Origin: Asterias rubens
Taxonomy: Eukaryota > Echinodermata > Asteroidea > Forcipulatida > Asteriidae
Assembly: GCF_902459465.1 (NCBI RefSeq)
Contig: NC_047068.1
Location: 4,774,001 to 4,838,000 of the forward strand
Length of the DNA stretch: 64,000 nt
Direction: 5' to 3'
Positions 31,501 through 43,456 of the stretch are shown here, piece by piece (position 1 is the stretch's first letter; the number at the start of each line of letters is the position of its first letter). The notes under the pieces were generated by a model. It ran no database searches and was not told the origin of the DNA. It saw nothing but the letters and a program-made list of their open reading frames with translations. Both the position numbers and the translations under genes were made by a program.

Positions 31501-34500
31501 GTCCTAAGCAGGATCCCTGAGGAACACCACAGTTGATGTTAAACTTCTCTGATAAGGTACCTTGAATGGATACACGTTGACTTCTATCTGACAAATAGGA
31601 CGAAAACCAATCAAGGGCCTTGCCAGTGACTCCACATTTAGACTGAAGACGTTTCAGCAAAATTACATGATCAACAGTATCGAACGCTGCACTAAGGTCT
31701 AAAAGGACAAGCAGAATCCTCATCAGTAAATCATTTTTAACCTTAATAAGAGCCGTTTCTGTACTATGATGCTTCCGGTAAGATGATTGGAGAACCGGAA
31801 ACATGGAGTGTTTTGACATGTGACTATAAAGTTGGTCACAAACAGCTCTCTCAGTTAATTTAGAAATAAATTGCAAGTTACTGATTGGACGGTAGTTTTC
31901 TAATTTCACGTCAAGATTGGGTTTCTTTAATAAAGGACATATTAAAGCTTCTTTCCAGTCAGTAGGAAATGTTCCAGAAACTAATGATGAGTTTATAATG
32001 TTGGTAATAACTGGAAGCAAAACATCAAGGCACTCACCCACAAGGTTAGTAGGCATGGGATCCAGAGCGCATGATCCCTTAGAAGAATTGACAACAAGCT
32101 GTTTTACCTGTGACTCGGTTAGTGGTATGAAACTATCAAACAGGATATTACTGGACATTGTTTCAGGTGTAAAATATAACGGCCTGTCCACAGAGGTTGA
32201 AACTTCCAAGTCATCAAGCTTAGCATGAATATTAGATATTTTCTTTACAAAAAAGCTACCCATATCATTGGCAAGAGACAGTTTATCTTTAAAAGGTGGG
32301 TAGAGGACGTCAACACTGTGCCCAAGCAGCTTTTTAGATGCTCTAAATAATTTCCTCTGGTCGGAACTATTACTTTCGATAAAGTCTTTGTAAAAACTGC
32401 AGCGAGCTTTATTAAGAAGAAAGGTAACCCTATTTCTAATAAGCTTATATTCTAAAAGATCAGAGACCATGTTTGTTCGTCGCCACTTCTTTTCTGCACG
32501 TCTCCTCATCCTCAAGGCAGAGTTGATGTCTTGACTAAACCAAGGAAGACGGGGCCTAGCGGTGACCAACTTGGACTTTAATGGGGCATGTGTATTAAAG
32601 GCACCAGCAAGCGTAGTATTATAACACTTGGTAAGCTCCTCAAGACCTTGAGGAGTGTCCCTGCACAGCCTAGAAGAGACTAAGTCGCCTTTCAAGCAAT
32701 AAATGTCAATGGATTTAATATCCCTGTAAACAATCTGTTTAGCTGGAAAACCAGACTTGTTTTGTTGCAAATTGCAAATAACAAAAAAATGATCAGAAAA
32801 GAGGTGGTGAGGTGTCGGGGGGCTGTTAAGAACCATGTCTGATTTCCTGGAATCAAGTGTGTGACCCATCTCATGAGTAGGTTTGTTAACATGTTGCTGG
32901 AGACCCATGGATTCAAGAAGTGACAAAAAACGTATAGTGTTTGGATCATCAGAGATGTCAACATGAATGTTAAAATCCCCAGTTATTAAAACTGGTTCAG
33001 AAGATAAAACAATGGATTCTAAATAATCAGAAAAATCATTGATAAACCGATTAACTGTACAAGGGTGGCTAGCAGAGTAAGGAGGCCTATCAATAATTAC
33101 AAGTCGTAATTTACACGAATTAATCCCTACAGACCATTCTGAAAACTCAAATGAGTCTAGTTCATCTCCAGCAATTTTCTTGACATTCAAATGGTCACGA
33201 AACAACAAAGCAGTGCCTCCCCCCACACGGTTTTTCTGGGGATGATCAAGCAATCTAAAACCAGGTGGGGTTGCTTCAAACTTGTGGGCAACATCCATAT
33301 CTGTAAACCAAGTCTCGGTAAGGGCAAACAAATCAGCCTTACTATTAATAGCATAAGAAACAAAACTAGCTGCTTTATTTTTAAGAGATCTGGTATTTAA
33401 GCAACAGAGTTTAAAAAGATCATCAGAGGGATCGGCAGGATTTACAACAATGTGTTTAAGTACAGGAGTGCGGTTTTCCAAAGCTCTCTCATTTATGAAC
33501 ATAATCAAGCCGGTGACCAATTTGAACAGGAATTTTACACTTATAGTTACAATGACCCACTCTATTACCCCTGAACCGAAGAATTCCATTTGCTTTCAGA
33601 ATAGAAAGCAATCCAGGCTGAATGGACAAGAAGTCTTACGGATACTAAAAGGCTGACCACGGGAATACATTATAGTACAATTACTAGACATGATAGAATG
33701 AGAACTATCTGAATGTATAAAATGCAACTCGTCATTACTCATGTTACTAGTGGATCCAATACGAGGACATGGGTTAACAGCAATATCCATAAATATTGTT
33801 ATGTCATGTGGAGGGTCATGACCAGGAATAACAAGAGTAGTTTGGCCATGTTTGGACCATTTTACTAATGGAACTTTAGAGAAATTAAACCCAGTACGGC
33901 ACAGCTGTAATGTCACCCCATAACAGGGTGAAAATTACACAACAAAATTAGTCAGACACATGTATTGGTCTGGAGACACAAAATACTCATTTCTGACAGT
34001 CACAGCATCAGAAAAGGTTTGAACCTGTGACTTATGTATGATGAAAATCAGATGTAAAAACACCAAGAGACGAGAACGGGCACTAAAGGCAACAACCATG
34101 ATGAGCACACGTTAAATAGTGTACTCGACCGGAGATAAAAACCACATCAAAAACATCAAAATAACAAGCAATACAAATCGGAAAAAGCACCAAAATATAT
34201 CATACAAAAGCACATAAAGCTTACCAAACACGTCAACAATAAATATAAAGACAATGCCAAAAACTCAGCAAAGATTAAATGGATAAAAATAAGCAAACAC
34301 TGGAGAGACAAAATAAACAGTGGCGGCTACAGAACAGCACCCTCAACGCTGAACAGAACAGCGCCCTCGACAAGGGTTTTTAACTAACAGAGCCCCCATA
34401 ATAGGGTAACTGTGTAACATGTCGACAAGGGTTTTTAACTAACAGAGCAATACTTATTGTAAGAAATGACTATAAATACTAAATATTAAATTGTCAACTT

Positions 34501-37500
34501 GCGGCTACTACCATGTACATGTATAATATCTGTATATGGTCTCCACAACAGTATACTCTGCTCGTCTTCAGGAGAATACTCCTTGTGTTCCCTTTCATTT
34601 CAGAATGTCTCTTGTATACAATTTTAAGTTTCATGGATTAAGAGTGTTGATCAAGTCTGCATAATAAACCTCAATAAAGCTGAATTACCTTGTAGCCTCT
34701 GAAGAATGACTGGATGACAATAGCAGCTTCATGTTCTGTCCATATGAGTGACAAGGGAAGGGGTGGTCTGGGACTGCACAGGGAAATAACCAGGAAATAT
34801 ACATGTATATCAATTCAGATTGTTTTACTGATTTGGAAACCCAATTAAACATATATGTACACTATACAAGATAAATGGTGACTAGAAAGAGTCTACATAA
34901 CAAAATGTAGGATTGCAAACAACTGAATACTCACTTTTCTGCTAAAATCCGCTTAACGAATGGAATCTCCTCTAACTGGTCCAACTCTCTACCTTTGTAC
35001 TTGGGGTTGTGTCTGCAAAAGGAACAGTACAATATTCTTTATGTATTGATTTTTCATTCATGTCCATGGTGACATATCCTAATAATGTTATTCTAATACA
35101 CAAAGCTGGACTTAAAAAAAAAAACTGAAACCTCTACCATTGGACTACATACCCTCCATGGTTCTATTATGTCTCCTATACAAACATGCAAGTTTACCCT
35201 AACAAGGCTAAAAGGCACGCAAGACCAAAACATTCAGATGAAAAGGCAATGTAGGAATTTTATTTTTCTCTTATGTGGTTAATTTGTGGGATGAAGGACA
35301 CTGGGGCCTAATTTCATAGCGCTGCTTAGCGGCCAAATTTGTGCTTACTGTGCAATTTCTATTTCATAGTGCTGCTAACCGTAAGCACACGAAAAAGCAT
35401 GCTAACCTTCCGGTGCTTAACGCACGAAAATAAATGACGTCACAATGCAAATCCACGGTAAACACGCAATATGGCCGCCCAATTTTTCTGCTAACCTGTG
35501 AAATACGCTAAGGCTTAAGCCAATTTTCTGCTACAGTAAGCACGCAAATTTGCTTACCGTTAAGCAGCTATGAAACTGGGCCCAGGTTGTTAGTTCAAAA
35601 AGGATGTAGAGTGTGGGAAAAAGTGTTAATATAAAACAAAGATGAATGACAGGTAGAAGCTCCAGCCCAATGTGACAACCATAACCCCCTTACATCAATG
35701 TCAAACAAGACTTCTGTCTGTCACGAACACCATCTGAACCCAATTCCAAACCTTTGTTCTTTTTTCATACAAAATGTGGCTTACAAATATGGACAGGCAG
35801 CCACCATTGTTCGTTACATTTGGCTCATTAGGAGGTAAAAGTGAGAGTTCCATTTCCAAGAGTCGAGTATACCATGGAAGGTTAAAGATTAAGAACAACA
35901 AGTCCCAATAGCTATTACGAGAATTTGTTTTGTCTAATTTGTCAAGGCAGAGCTTGCTTCAAAAAGTTCTAAAATTAATACTGCATACACAGGCACAATA
36001 TATGTTTTCAAATACGGACCAGAAGTGGTTAAATGCTATAAAATTATAGTTGGAATAAAAACCCTTGACTGCAAAAACAATACCAAGAGGTTTTCAACGC
36101 TGTACACAGGGAGATAGGTCTGCATGAGCAGGTAAAGTTTCTATATTAATTACTGCATGTAGTTCAATGGTACACTGGCTAATAATGGTATTTCAAACAC
36201 CCAAGGATCAGTCAAACCTTTCTCCAAGTGGTTTAGCTGGCCAGATTAGTGACGAGGGAAAAAGCTAATGGACCAGTTGAATAATGAGCTAACTGGTTCT
36301 GCTCGCAAGTCACTGAAACAACTTTAATATCTGGATACTTTGGAATGGGATCCAAGTACAACATTTATTGCAACAATTTTTTGATTTACCTCCACAGATA
36401 TTCTGTCAAATAGTCACAACCATTGAATCGAAATCTCTTCCTCTGCAACGAAAAAACAGAACATGTTTTAAAATTGAATAAATTAAAGAAGTTTTTTTCC
36501 AATAATAATTCTTTTATAAAGACAAGAAAATTCAAATTGAAATTTGTTGCAACCAAATCGTTTTAGATAACTTTGTGTACACGGAGACAAGCCAAATGGA
36601 CCCCCTTTGCAATGAAATTTACTCTTCAGCTCAAACGGTTGGAAGTTCCATTTATGGTTGCTTAAAGTCAAAGAAGTTTTCTTATCATAAATAGATAGAA
36701 TAGATTAATTTATTGTCCACGTTAAAAAACAGAGAAACTTGACATCCACTGGCCAAATACAAGTATACACAACTAACTAACAATAGTGTAGAAAAACATT
36801 TTGCAATTTAAACAAATTATTAAAAAACTAATTATTATTCTTTATACTGCCGTGAAAGTATCTACACGTACACTTTACAGAAAGTGAGACGTATTTTAAA
36901 TGTAAACTTTCTCAAACTCTTTTGTTCTTGTTTCTTTTATTTACCTCAAAGCATTTTTCCTTCTTGGCTTGTTTCAACATAGCTAGCAATGCGGGAAGTA
37001 GCACAGGGAAGATGTAGTGTTCCAGATATTCTCGAGGCATACCTGTTTATTAGAACATATTATAGATATAAATCTGCACATGTAGGATTCCACATTCCTA
37101 CTGGACTCAGTAAGTTAAAGGATTTATCAATAAATTTATAATTGAGTAGGTTAGCATTTTATTTCATTTTTGCAATAACATAGGTCTTCCAGCTAATTTC
37201 TTAGTTGATCATTTTTATTTTGAGCCATTCAATTTTCAATGATTTTTTTTCTAATCAAACTTTTGGGGAATAGGTAAACCATCGGGCACACTTCCATGCC
37301 TGGATTTTCACCTTTCAAATGGCAAGGTTAATGTTCATTTTGCAAAGGGAACTTCCTTTGGAAAATCTTAAAAATCAGTAGTAAACTCTTGAAGGGGCAC
37401 CGAGGCCAAGACCAGGGGCAATAGAGGCCATGGCCTTTGTGGCCTGCATGTAATTTAAGGCTTCCTCGCAGGCATGTATTCTTTTTTCAAAGCACCTTAA

Positions 37501-39831
37501 AACATATTTTGTGTGGATATCGGTACTTTATAAGTTGATTTGGGTATACAAGTGTGTGAATGATTTCAAAGCAGAACCATAATGCCAATATTTAATTATG
37601 TACACACAAAAACTTTCAATACAAATCAGACTTCAAAACCTTAATGAATACAAACAAGTTGTTTACATTTTTCTCTGGGTGGAGGTGTAGCTGCACAGGG
37701 TGTGTCTTGCTTAGGGGGTCTCTCTAGCATTGTGTACCCAACACATGCAGGATGGGAGAGGGCTGGATCAAAATAGTCAGCCGCTTGGGAGTCAACTTCA
37801 ACATGTTCCACCATACGACCAAACATAACAGGGGAATGTGCTTCAGGACGGAACTCAATGATGTCAGTACCAACGGATTCTTGGTCATCATCTTTTGGAA
37901 AGGGTGGCCTCATCAAAGAAAATTCTGATCAAAAAGACAAATTAAATGAGATAAATAAGACAGAGAAAAACAATGATGTGGTTCTTTAAAAAGTATTATA
38001 ATCTTGTGAAAGTTGAGGTACAAACAAGTCAATGGCACAGCAAACATTTCAACCCTTCAGTTTGTTCTAAAAAATGTAAATCAAATTGTTATATCAGGTT
38101 ACGTAGTTGTGATAACGCAATCCTCCTCCCGATGGCGATCGCAACTAGTGTTAACGGTAAACTTGCCCTGCCCCGCCCCAGCAAAGTTGCCACCAGCTGC
38201 TCGAATATGAATAATTTAAAATGGAGGTTCAAGTAACTCATAATCATATACACCAAATAGATTAGAGTAGACCCAGTAACTGGGGCACTGTAAGTGATAG
38301 GCCTAATCATTTAAATTTTGAAATTTATCTCAAAAAAGTAAAACAAAATAATAAAAAAAATTGGTACAGCGTGCCCCAGTTACTGAATACTGCTGGATCT
38401 ACAAACTAGATGTTACCACCAAACACAACAGAGTTTTATTATTACAACAGACATTATCAGCCTGATCAGACAGAGTAACACTAACCAGCTTACTAAACAG
38501 AGGACAGAGTAAAAAAATCAGTAAGTTAAAGCCATTATACCCTTTCGGTACAGAAAAAAAGAAAAAAAGTTCACAGATTAACAAATAATTTACAGGGTTT
38601 ACAGAAGGTAATGGTGAAAGACTTCTCTTGAAATATTGTTCCATGAAATGCTTTACTTTTTGAGAAAACATTAAAATAATATAAATTCTTGTTAGGGAGA
38701 ATTACGGATTTATTTTAAACACATGTCATGACACGGCGAAACGCGCGGAAACAAGAATGGGTTTTCCCGTTATTTTCTCCCGATTGACCGATTGAACCTA
38801 AATTCTCACAGGTTTGTTATTTTATATATTAGTTGTGATACACAAAGTGTGGGTCTTGGACAATACTGTTTACCGAAAGTGTATAATATTAATGGCTTTA
38901 AAGTAACATCATTTTAATAAACAGTGGATGGTGTAAACTTGGTCAACTGTTTACAGTTGAGTTGTCTTTCGGAGATCTAGTCTGAAGTGTCATGACTGTC
39001 GACGCAGGGTTGTCTTTTCTTAAACTAAGTGTTATTTCTGAGTTTTGGTTTGGATCCCCCACGTACATGCTTTGAAGTTTGGGGTCCTACTAAAAGCCGA
39101 CAACAAGCCGAAAACTTAACTTTCACGGAAAACGGTCGGACGCCATCTTAGCTTAAAATCGTGTTTGGACCAGTCCATTATGATGCGGGTAAGTCAGATT
39201 TAGCAATAGAGGGCGGGCGTCATGTACTGTGCACACTGCAGTGAAGGTCTCCACATGAAGCCCGCCCTCTGTTGTTGACAAGTGCTAAATCTACCCGTAT
39301 CATAATGGTCTGGTCCAAACACGGTTTTTAAGCCAAGATGGCGTCCGACCGCTTTCCGTGCAAGTGAAGTTTTCGGCTTGTTGTCAGCTTTTAGTTGGAC
39401 CCCAAACTTCAAAGCATGTACGTCCGTGGGGGATCCAAACCAAAACTCAGAAATAACACTTAGTTAAAAAATACACACTTTTCGTGAAGTTTTTCCATTA
39501 AATTTATGTTTTATATTACAGAACACATATAGTTCTAATATATTTATGGTTTATTTGCCATTTTTTGAGGTATTTAAAACTGGTTGGCGGCGTGTTGGTG
39601 GCGCTCTGGACTTGTTGTCGGCTTGTTGTCGGCTTTTAGTAGGACCGGAAGTTTGTGTGGACGGGTGTCCGCATACTGGGCAACACCTGAAAGGCTTATT
39701 TCAAATTCGACGGTACGGGTATCGGTTACTAAGTTGTATATTATATTAGTTTATATAGCCAGTAAATGACACGTACCTTTGCATATTTCATCCCATATCT
39801 TCACTTCGTGCTTTTGCCCGATAATAGACAT
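28582..39831 (-). CDS. IQCK: IQCK homologue (IQ motif-containing protein K), seven exons
   Basis: Exons in coding order: 39831-39777, 37924-37667, 37042-36945, 36442-36390, 35012-34935, 34773-34689 and 28818-28582. All introns are GT-AG and phase is kept; the product is 287 residues, about the size of human IQCK. It starts MSIIGQKHEVKIWDEICK. Family blocks are PREYLEHYIFPVLLPALLAM (exon 3), CDYLTEYLW (exon 4), RPPLPLSL then EAAIVIQSFFRGYK (exon 6) and HIQELRQWQREW (exon 7). A canonical IQ motif, IQSFFRGYKVR, is completed across the exon 6/7 junction at about residues 199-209; such motifs bind calmodulin or EF-hand proteins. IQCK is expressed with ciliary genes in animals, so a ciliary role is plausible but not shown here. 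Intron 6 (5.9 kb) holds a satellite array and a near full-length LINE. Confidence 0.93.
30447..34367 (-). mobile_element. Near full-length CR1/L2-type LINE (LINE 3) with 14-bp target-site duplication
   Basis: CGACAAGGGTTTTT is present on both sides (30433-30446 and 34368-34381), giving exact boundaries and a 3.92-kb insertion in the 54-bp satellite. The 5' end (34367 downwards) has two GAGGGCGCTGTTCTG-like copies, then about 450 bp of leader, then the coding frame, then a short 3' UTR without a long poly-A. It lies on the same strand as IQCK, so it is transcribed through as intron. The clade is judged from YADDTQLYL and the APE motifs and is approximate. Confidence 0.92.
30569..33916 (-). pseudogene. 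LINE 3 ORF2-type polyprotein: 2A-like remnant, APE endonuclease, reverse transcriptase; two nonsense codons
   Basis: One reading frame spans the whole interval, broken only by TGA at 33596-33598 and TAG at 30881-30883 (a tryptophan position: QLH-stop-LPVSHR). Between them is a 902-codon open stretch. Apurinic-endonuclease motifs are present: LNTRSL (about 64-69), ETWF (92-95), GGGTALLF (123-130), ITGDFNIH (202-209) and SDHFF (265-269). The RT spans about 560-800, with ENYRPISNLQFISKLTERAV, LDLSAAFDTVDH, GVPQGSCLGP and YADDTQLYL (721-729). After the second stop, 92 further codons encode the usual C-terminal domain (FGDRAFSVAAPKLWNALP). The segment before the first stop contains DIAVNPCP, like the 2A signal DxExNPGP but changed at two positions. 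Catalytic residues look intact, so the copy is recent but dead as read. Confidence 0.9.
35304..35583. mobile_element. MITE-like element in IQCK intron 4
   Basis: The ends GGGCCTAATTTCATAGCGCT and CAGCTATGAAACTGGGCCC are inverted repeats. A GCTTAGCGG / CCGTTAAGC pair and several GTAAGCACGC or GGTGCTTAACGC segments lie inside. It is about 280 bp with no coding. Confidence 0.75.
36675..36800 (-). repeat. Possible LINE 3' tail
   Basis: On the minus strand a sequence ends in GGACAATAAATTAATC then TATTCTATCTAT, resembling a CR1-type 3' end. No RT is attached. It is in IQCK intron 3. Confidence 0.35.
38268..38401. repeat. Family-C element copy in IQCK intron 1
   Basis: It starts TAGACCCAGTAACTGGGGCA and ends GCCCCAGTTACTGAATACTG then GGATCTA. 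The middle is AT-rich and diverged. An element-like stretch with GTTGTGATAACGCAA lies just before it at 38104. Confidence 0.7.
38522..38885. repeat. Family-A-related element (long form)
   Basis: TTAAAGCCATTATACCCTTT, TTTACAGGGTTTACAGAAGG, GGGTTTTCCCGTTATTTTCT and CACAGGTTTGTTATTTTATA occur in the same order as in the copy at 51653-52000. It shares its right half with family A. It is in IQCK intron 1. Confidence 0.7.
39023..39466. repeat. Long imperfect palindrome ~310 bp downstream of IQCK exon 1
   Basis: The left arm contains GTTTGGATCCCCCACGTACA, TTTGAAGTTTGGGGTCCTAC and CGTGTTTGGACCAGTCCATT. The right arm carries the complements in reverse order, ending CCAAAACTCAGAAATAACAC. Arms are about 200 bp each. 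It resembles a foldback element. Confidence 0.75.
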
Positions 39832-42192
39832 TTTGACAGATTATTGAAGCTCGTGAGTTAAACAAAAATGCCGTCTATGCTTGACAAGCAAGTCACACAC
39901 TTTTGCCACTGTGGTGTGGGCGGCGAGTGCCCGCTGAAATATAGTTCTCTTATTTGTCTATTTTTCTTGTCACTTGTCTTGATCTTGAGGTGCCTCCATA
40001 GTGTGACAGGGGGTAGTTTTTAAACAATGGGCAATCATCTTTCGGCATTGTTATCAAAGTAAAAGGGGGGGAAATACGAAAGAAAAGGACACCCCCCTTT
40101 TTTTCCCCCGCCTAGGGCGTATGAATATGTCGAGCGTCCGTGATAACCATAGCAATGACCCTTGCACCCTGACCGATATCTCGGTTTGTTTACCTCCTAC
40201 GTCATACACACTTTTTCCGCCCGCGCGCTTTGCATATTGTTGCATGCAGTGCATAAACTAGCCATCACTCGTACCTATGGTGGCCCTCTTGACTTCGGCG
40301 GTGTTTTGGCGTTTCGCCTCCCCCCCTTTTAGCGGCAGTGTAAACAATTGAACTGGAATAGCTTATTAGGGACTAGCTTACCCCCATTGGCTCCATCGGC
40401 CTCATAGTCGCCATTTACTTTTGGCCAATAAGCTGATGGGTCATGGTTTAATAATGCGGTGACATGTGAGAAAACCCTTCAATTTACAAGCTCGTGAACT
40501 ATAAATGACACATAGTTTATTTCAAACAAATTACACTACATACATTTGACACATTAAACAGAAAACTAGAATACTGATCAGTAAGACTAAAATAGTAGTT
40601 AACCATTTACATTATTGTTTTAAAAAGTGCTGACTTTTGATGAGAATTTTAACAAGTCTCTCTGGAAATTAAGTCTCTCCAAAATGTAAACCTTTTTGGA
40701 TGTTATATTAGTTAATACAGGTTCACTAAAGATATTGCTCCACTTCAATAAATATAAAAACAACCCATTTTAAAATAAGTTTAAGGGTCTCGCTCTGAAA
40801 AGTTTGAATTTAAGATAAAATGACACTGAAGAGTTATTACCTTTGAACAAGCACCAACAAGTTTTAACATCATTTTCTTTAATCTATAACCTCAACAAAC
40901 ACTGATTTTAGTTTCATGTCAATGAAGTTATAAACATACTTGCATTTTTTTCAGATATTATAAAAAAGTATAATTTCTATTTTGCTCAAGTGAGTTTCCA
41001 TACAAAATATTGTCATTTCATATGTGTAGGTATAAATGTTATTTGTCCATTATTTACAATGTAACTGTTTTTTATATTTTTGTCTATGATTTGTACATCA
41101 TCAGCAGTTTTAGTGGAAGGGTATTAAAGGAAATGTGTTCATATATAGTTAATCAATTTTAGTTCCATTTATAGTTTCAGTGAATGAGAACTGCAAAAAT
41201 ACAAGTGTGTTTTGTTTATTATTATTATTAGTTTTTCTTCAAAGATGTACACCATTCTTTCGTACAAATCTTTTGATTAATTCAAAATTCTTGAGTATTG
41301 AAAATATGTTGATGTTAATTAAATGTCTGATAAAATATTGAAGTTGGTATACACTGTACATGGTGCTACATGTATATGTCTCATGTTTCAACACATCTTT
41401 GTATACCTTGTAGGAAAAATTAGCACTTTGAGACACTAATCAGGAGTATATAAAGGGCTATTATCAGGACTGTGTTTTATTATTATTATTAAACACATAG
41501 ATGATTAATTGTGTCATTTTCAGTCATATTCACTTCAATTAATTAATGTCTGATAACAAAACATCAATAGAGTGGAACTTAATGTGTAACACAGCAGTGA
41601 ATAAAAGTACATGCTACACAATAACTTACTAAAAAATCTTAAATTTACACTCAACACATTTTTACATAAGCTGAAAACAATCCCATCTTATAATAGCTGT
41701 AATAAATATAATAGTTGGAAGTTAAAATCAATTGAAAACACAAATAAAGAGCACAAACAACTGTTGAAAAAACTAAATGACCAACGCGATCACATGTCAA
41801 GTTGGAGTTTTGTGATGCACTCATTTTCCAATTGAAAGTGTTTTCATGAGAAAGTTCTCATTAAATCAAACATTAAAATTGTGTACAAGTATTTTGTCTA
41901 TGATACTCCTTCAGAGCGAAATTTGAAACATGAAATGACATCAACAGTAAATGGGTCTGTACACTCCTAAAAGGAAATTTGCACCAATAAATGACTAAAT
42001 TAAATTTGGGTTTCAACAACAAAATCCACTTAAAATGGTATAAAACACAGCTTTTTTACATCATTGTAAAGTGAGATTAGAGGTTTAAAATTTGTTTTCC
42101 ATTTTCATAAGGACTCCATCTATTTGAAAATGAGTGGATCACATAACAGAATCAAACTGGTTAAAAAAACAACTTATATAGCGCATACAAAC
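39832..42192. other. Intergenic between IQCK and the NERD gene, no gene recognised
   Basis: 39832-40450 is relatively GC- and CpG-rich (CCCGCGCGCTTTGCAT near 40221) and is the likely IQCK promoter side. From 40500 on the sequence is AT-rich. No conserved coding is seen. Confidence 0.45.
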
Positions 42193-42420
42193 CAATGGAC
42201 CCTTCCCATGAAATATGCTAATCACATTCACGCATGCGTACAGACCCTGTTGGTTGGCAAACGCCATAGAGTTGTGCACTAAGCAGACGCGCAATCGCGT
42301 CTGCGTCACGCAACCATTAGCCGTGTACAAAACAGCGCGATGTTCCCTCATTTTGCCAACCAAAACGTTAGTGCGCACGCGCTATGTGCAATTCACATAT
42401 TTCATGGCAAGAGTCTATTG
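42193..42420. mobile_element. MITE-like element
   Basis: GGACCCTTCCCATGAAATAT and ATATTTCATGGCAAGAGTC are inverted ends. An inner pair TTGGTTGGCAAA / TTTGCCAACCAA and the hairpin GACGCGCAATCGCGTC lie between them. Confidence 0.75.
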
Positions 42421-43190
42421 CATTGAAGTGTCTATAATTTACAAGATCACACTTGTCAAACTGGCATTAATACAAAACAAGATTTGTACTTAACATCTTA
42501 ACTGGATCCAAATGTTCAAACAGTAACAAATACATAACAAGTAGAATAATGATATGTTAGTTTTGTTTTTCAATGTTACCTTCCTCAGTGGAGAGGCCCC
42601 AAATGGCTCTTCACATATTGTCTGCCATGTCTGCCAATGAATACTGTGCTTATGATCACCATTGTCTACCCTCAGAGCAAGCACACAACTTCTGTGCTAG
42701 CTACTTTCCTTGATCCATGCAAAATAAAGTGTTACCACATGATATTATGTTAATAAAGCAGTCAGACTATTATTGCATGAACCACGTTATCAAAATTCTG
42801 GAATTTGGTTGATTTCATGAAATAAACGGTAGATTATAAAGGAGACATTTTTTTATTGGAAGATTTAATTTCAAAAATTCAAGTTAAAAACATAATAAAT
42901 GCACAGAATTTAAAATTTGAATGCTTTTCTCCATTAGTTTCTGTTAAATCTCCTTTTTGACAATCTTGATTAGTAATTACTTCACTACTAAGGAATACTT
43001 CACTCGTATCTCTATGTACAAAACAACAATAATGAAAATACAGTAATTATAATCTTTATTATATATACATTTCCTTAAAAATTAATACTTCAAACATCTT
43101 AAATGTATCCAGCATTCAATCCATCTCATAACCTTTACAATTCTATCAAATAACAAAAAGAAAACTGTCCAATATGATTATTGCATCAAT

Positions 43191-43196
43191 TTTATT
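43191..43196 (-). terminator. Candidate polyadenylation signal for the NERD gene
   Basis: TTTATT (AATAAA on the minus strand) lies about 260 bases past the stop. Another is at 43055. A C tract of about 17 bases (43430-43446) lies between the stop and the signal. Confidence 0.4.
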
Positions 43197-43456
43197 ACAC
43201 TTTTGATGCCGTCATCTACCAAAACAAAATTGTAGAAAGTTAAATAAATAAATAAGGACAAAAATAATGAAATGAATAAAAATGAAACACAAACGCACAC
43301 CCTCCTGCAGCATTGTTACCTTATCAATCCCCCAAATAACATTGACGGTCCACAACTCCTAAAAATTTGCATCACTGTTGCTTGAATAAGTAACAGCTAT
43401 CCTCTTTCTTTTGTTCTTGTTCTTTCTCCCCCCCCCCCCCCCCTCTCCACTCTCTC

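Larger units (their letters stand above)
28965..34450. repeat. 54-bp satellite array in IQCK intron 6, split by a LINE
   Basis: The unit is GAGCCCCCATATAGGGTAAC plus TGTGTAACATGTCGACAAGG plus GTTTTTAACTAACA. About 27 copies lie at 28965-30446, and about 1.5 more (34368-34448) follow the LINE. Four rare variants occur in the same order with matched spacing: TTTTAGGG at 29184 and 29721, AATCAGAG at 29280 and 29817, TGTACAAGG at 29314 and 29851, and GTTGACAAG at 29365 and 29901. This is a ten-unit, 537-bp higher-order repeat. Confidence 0.93.
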
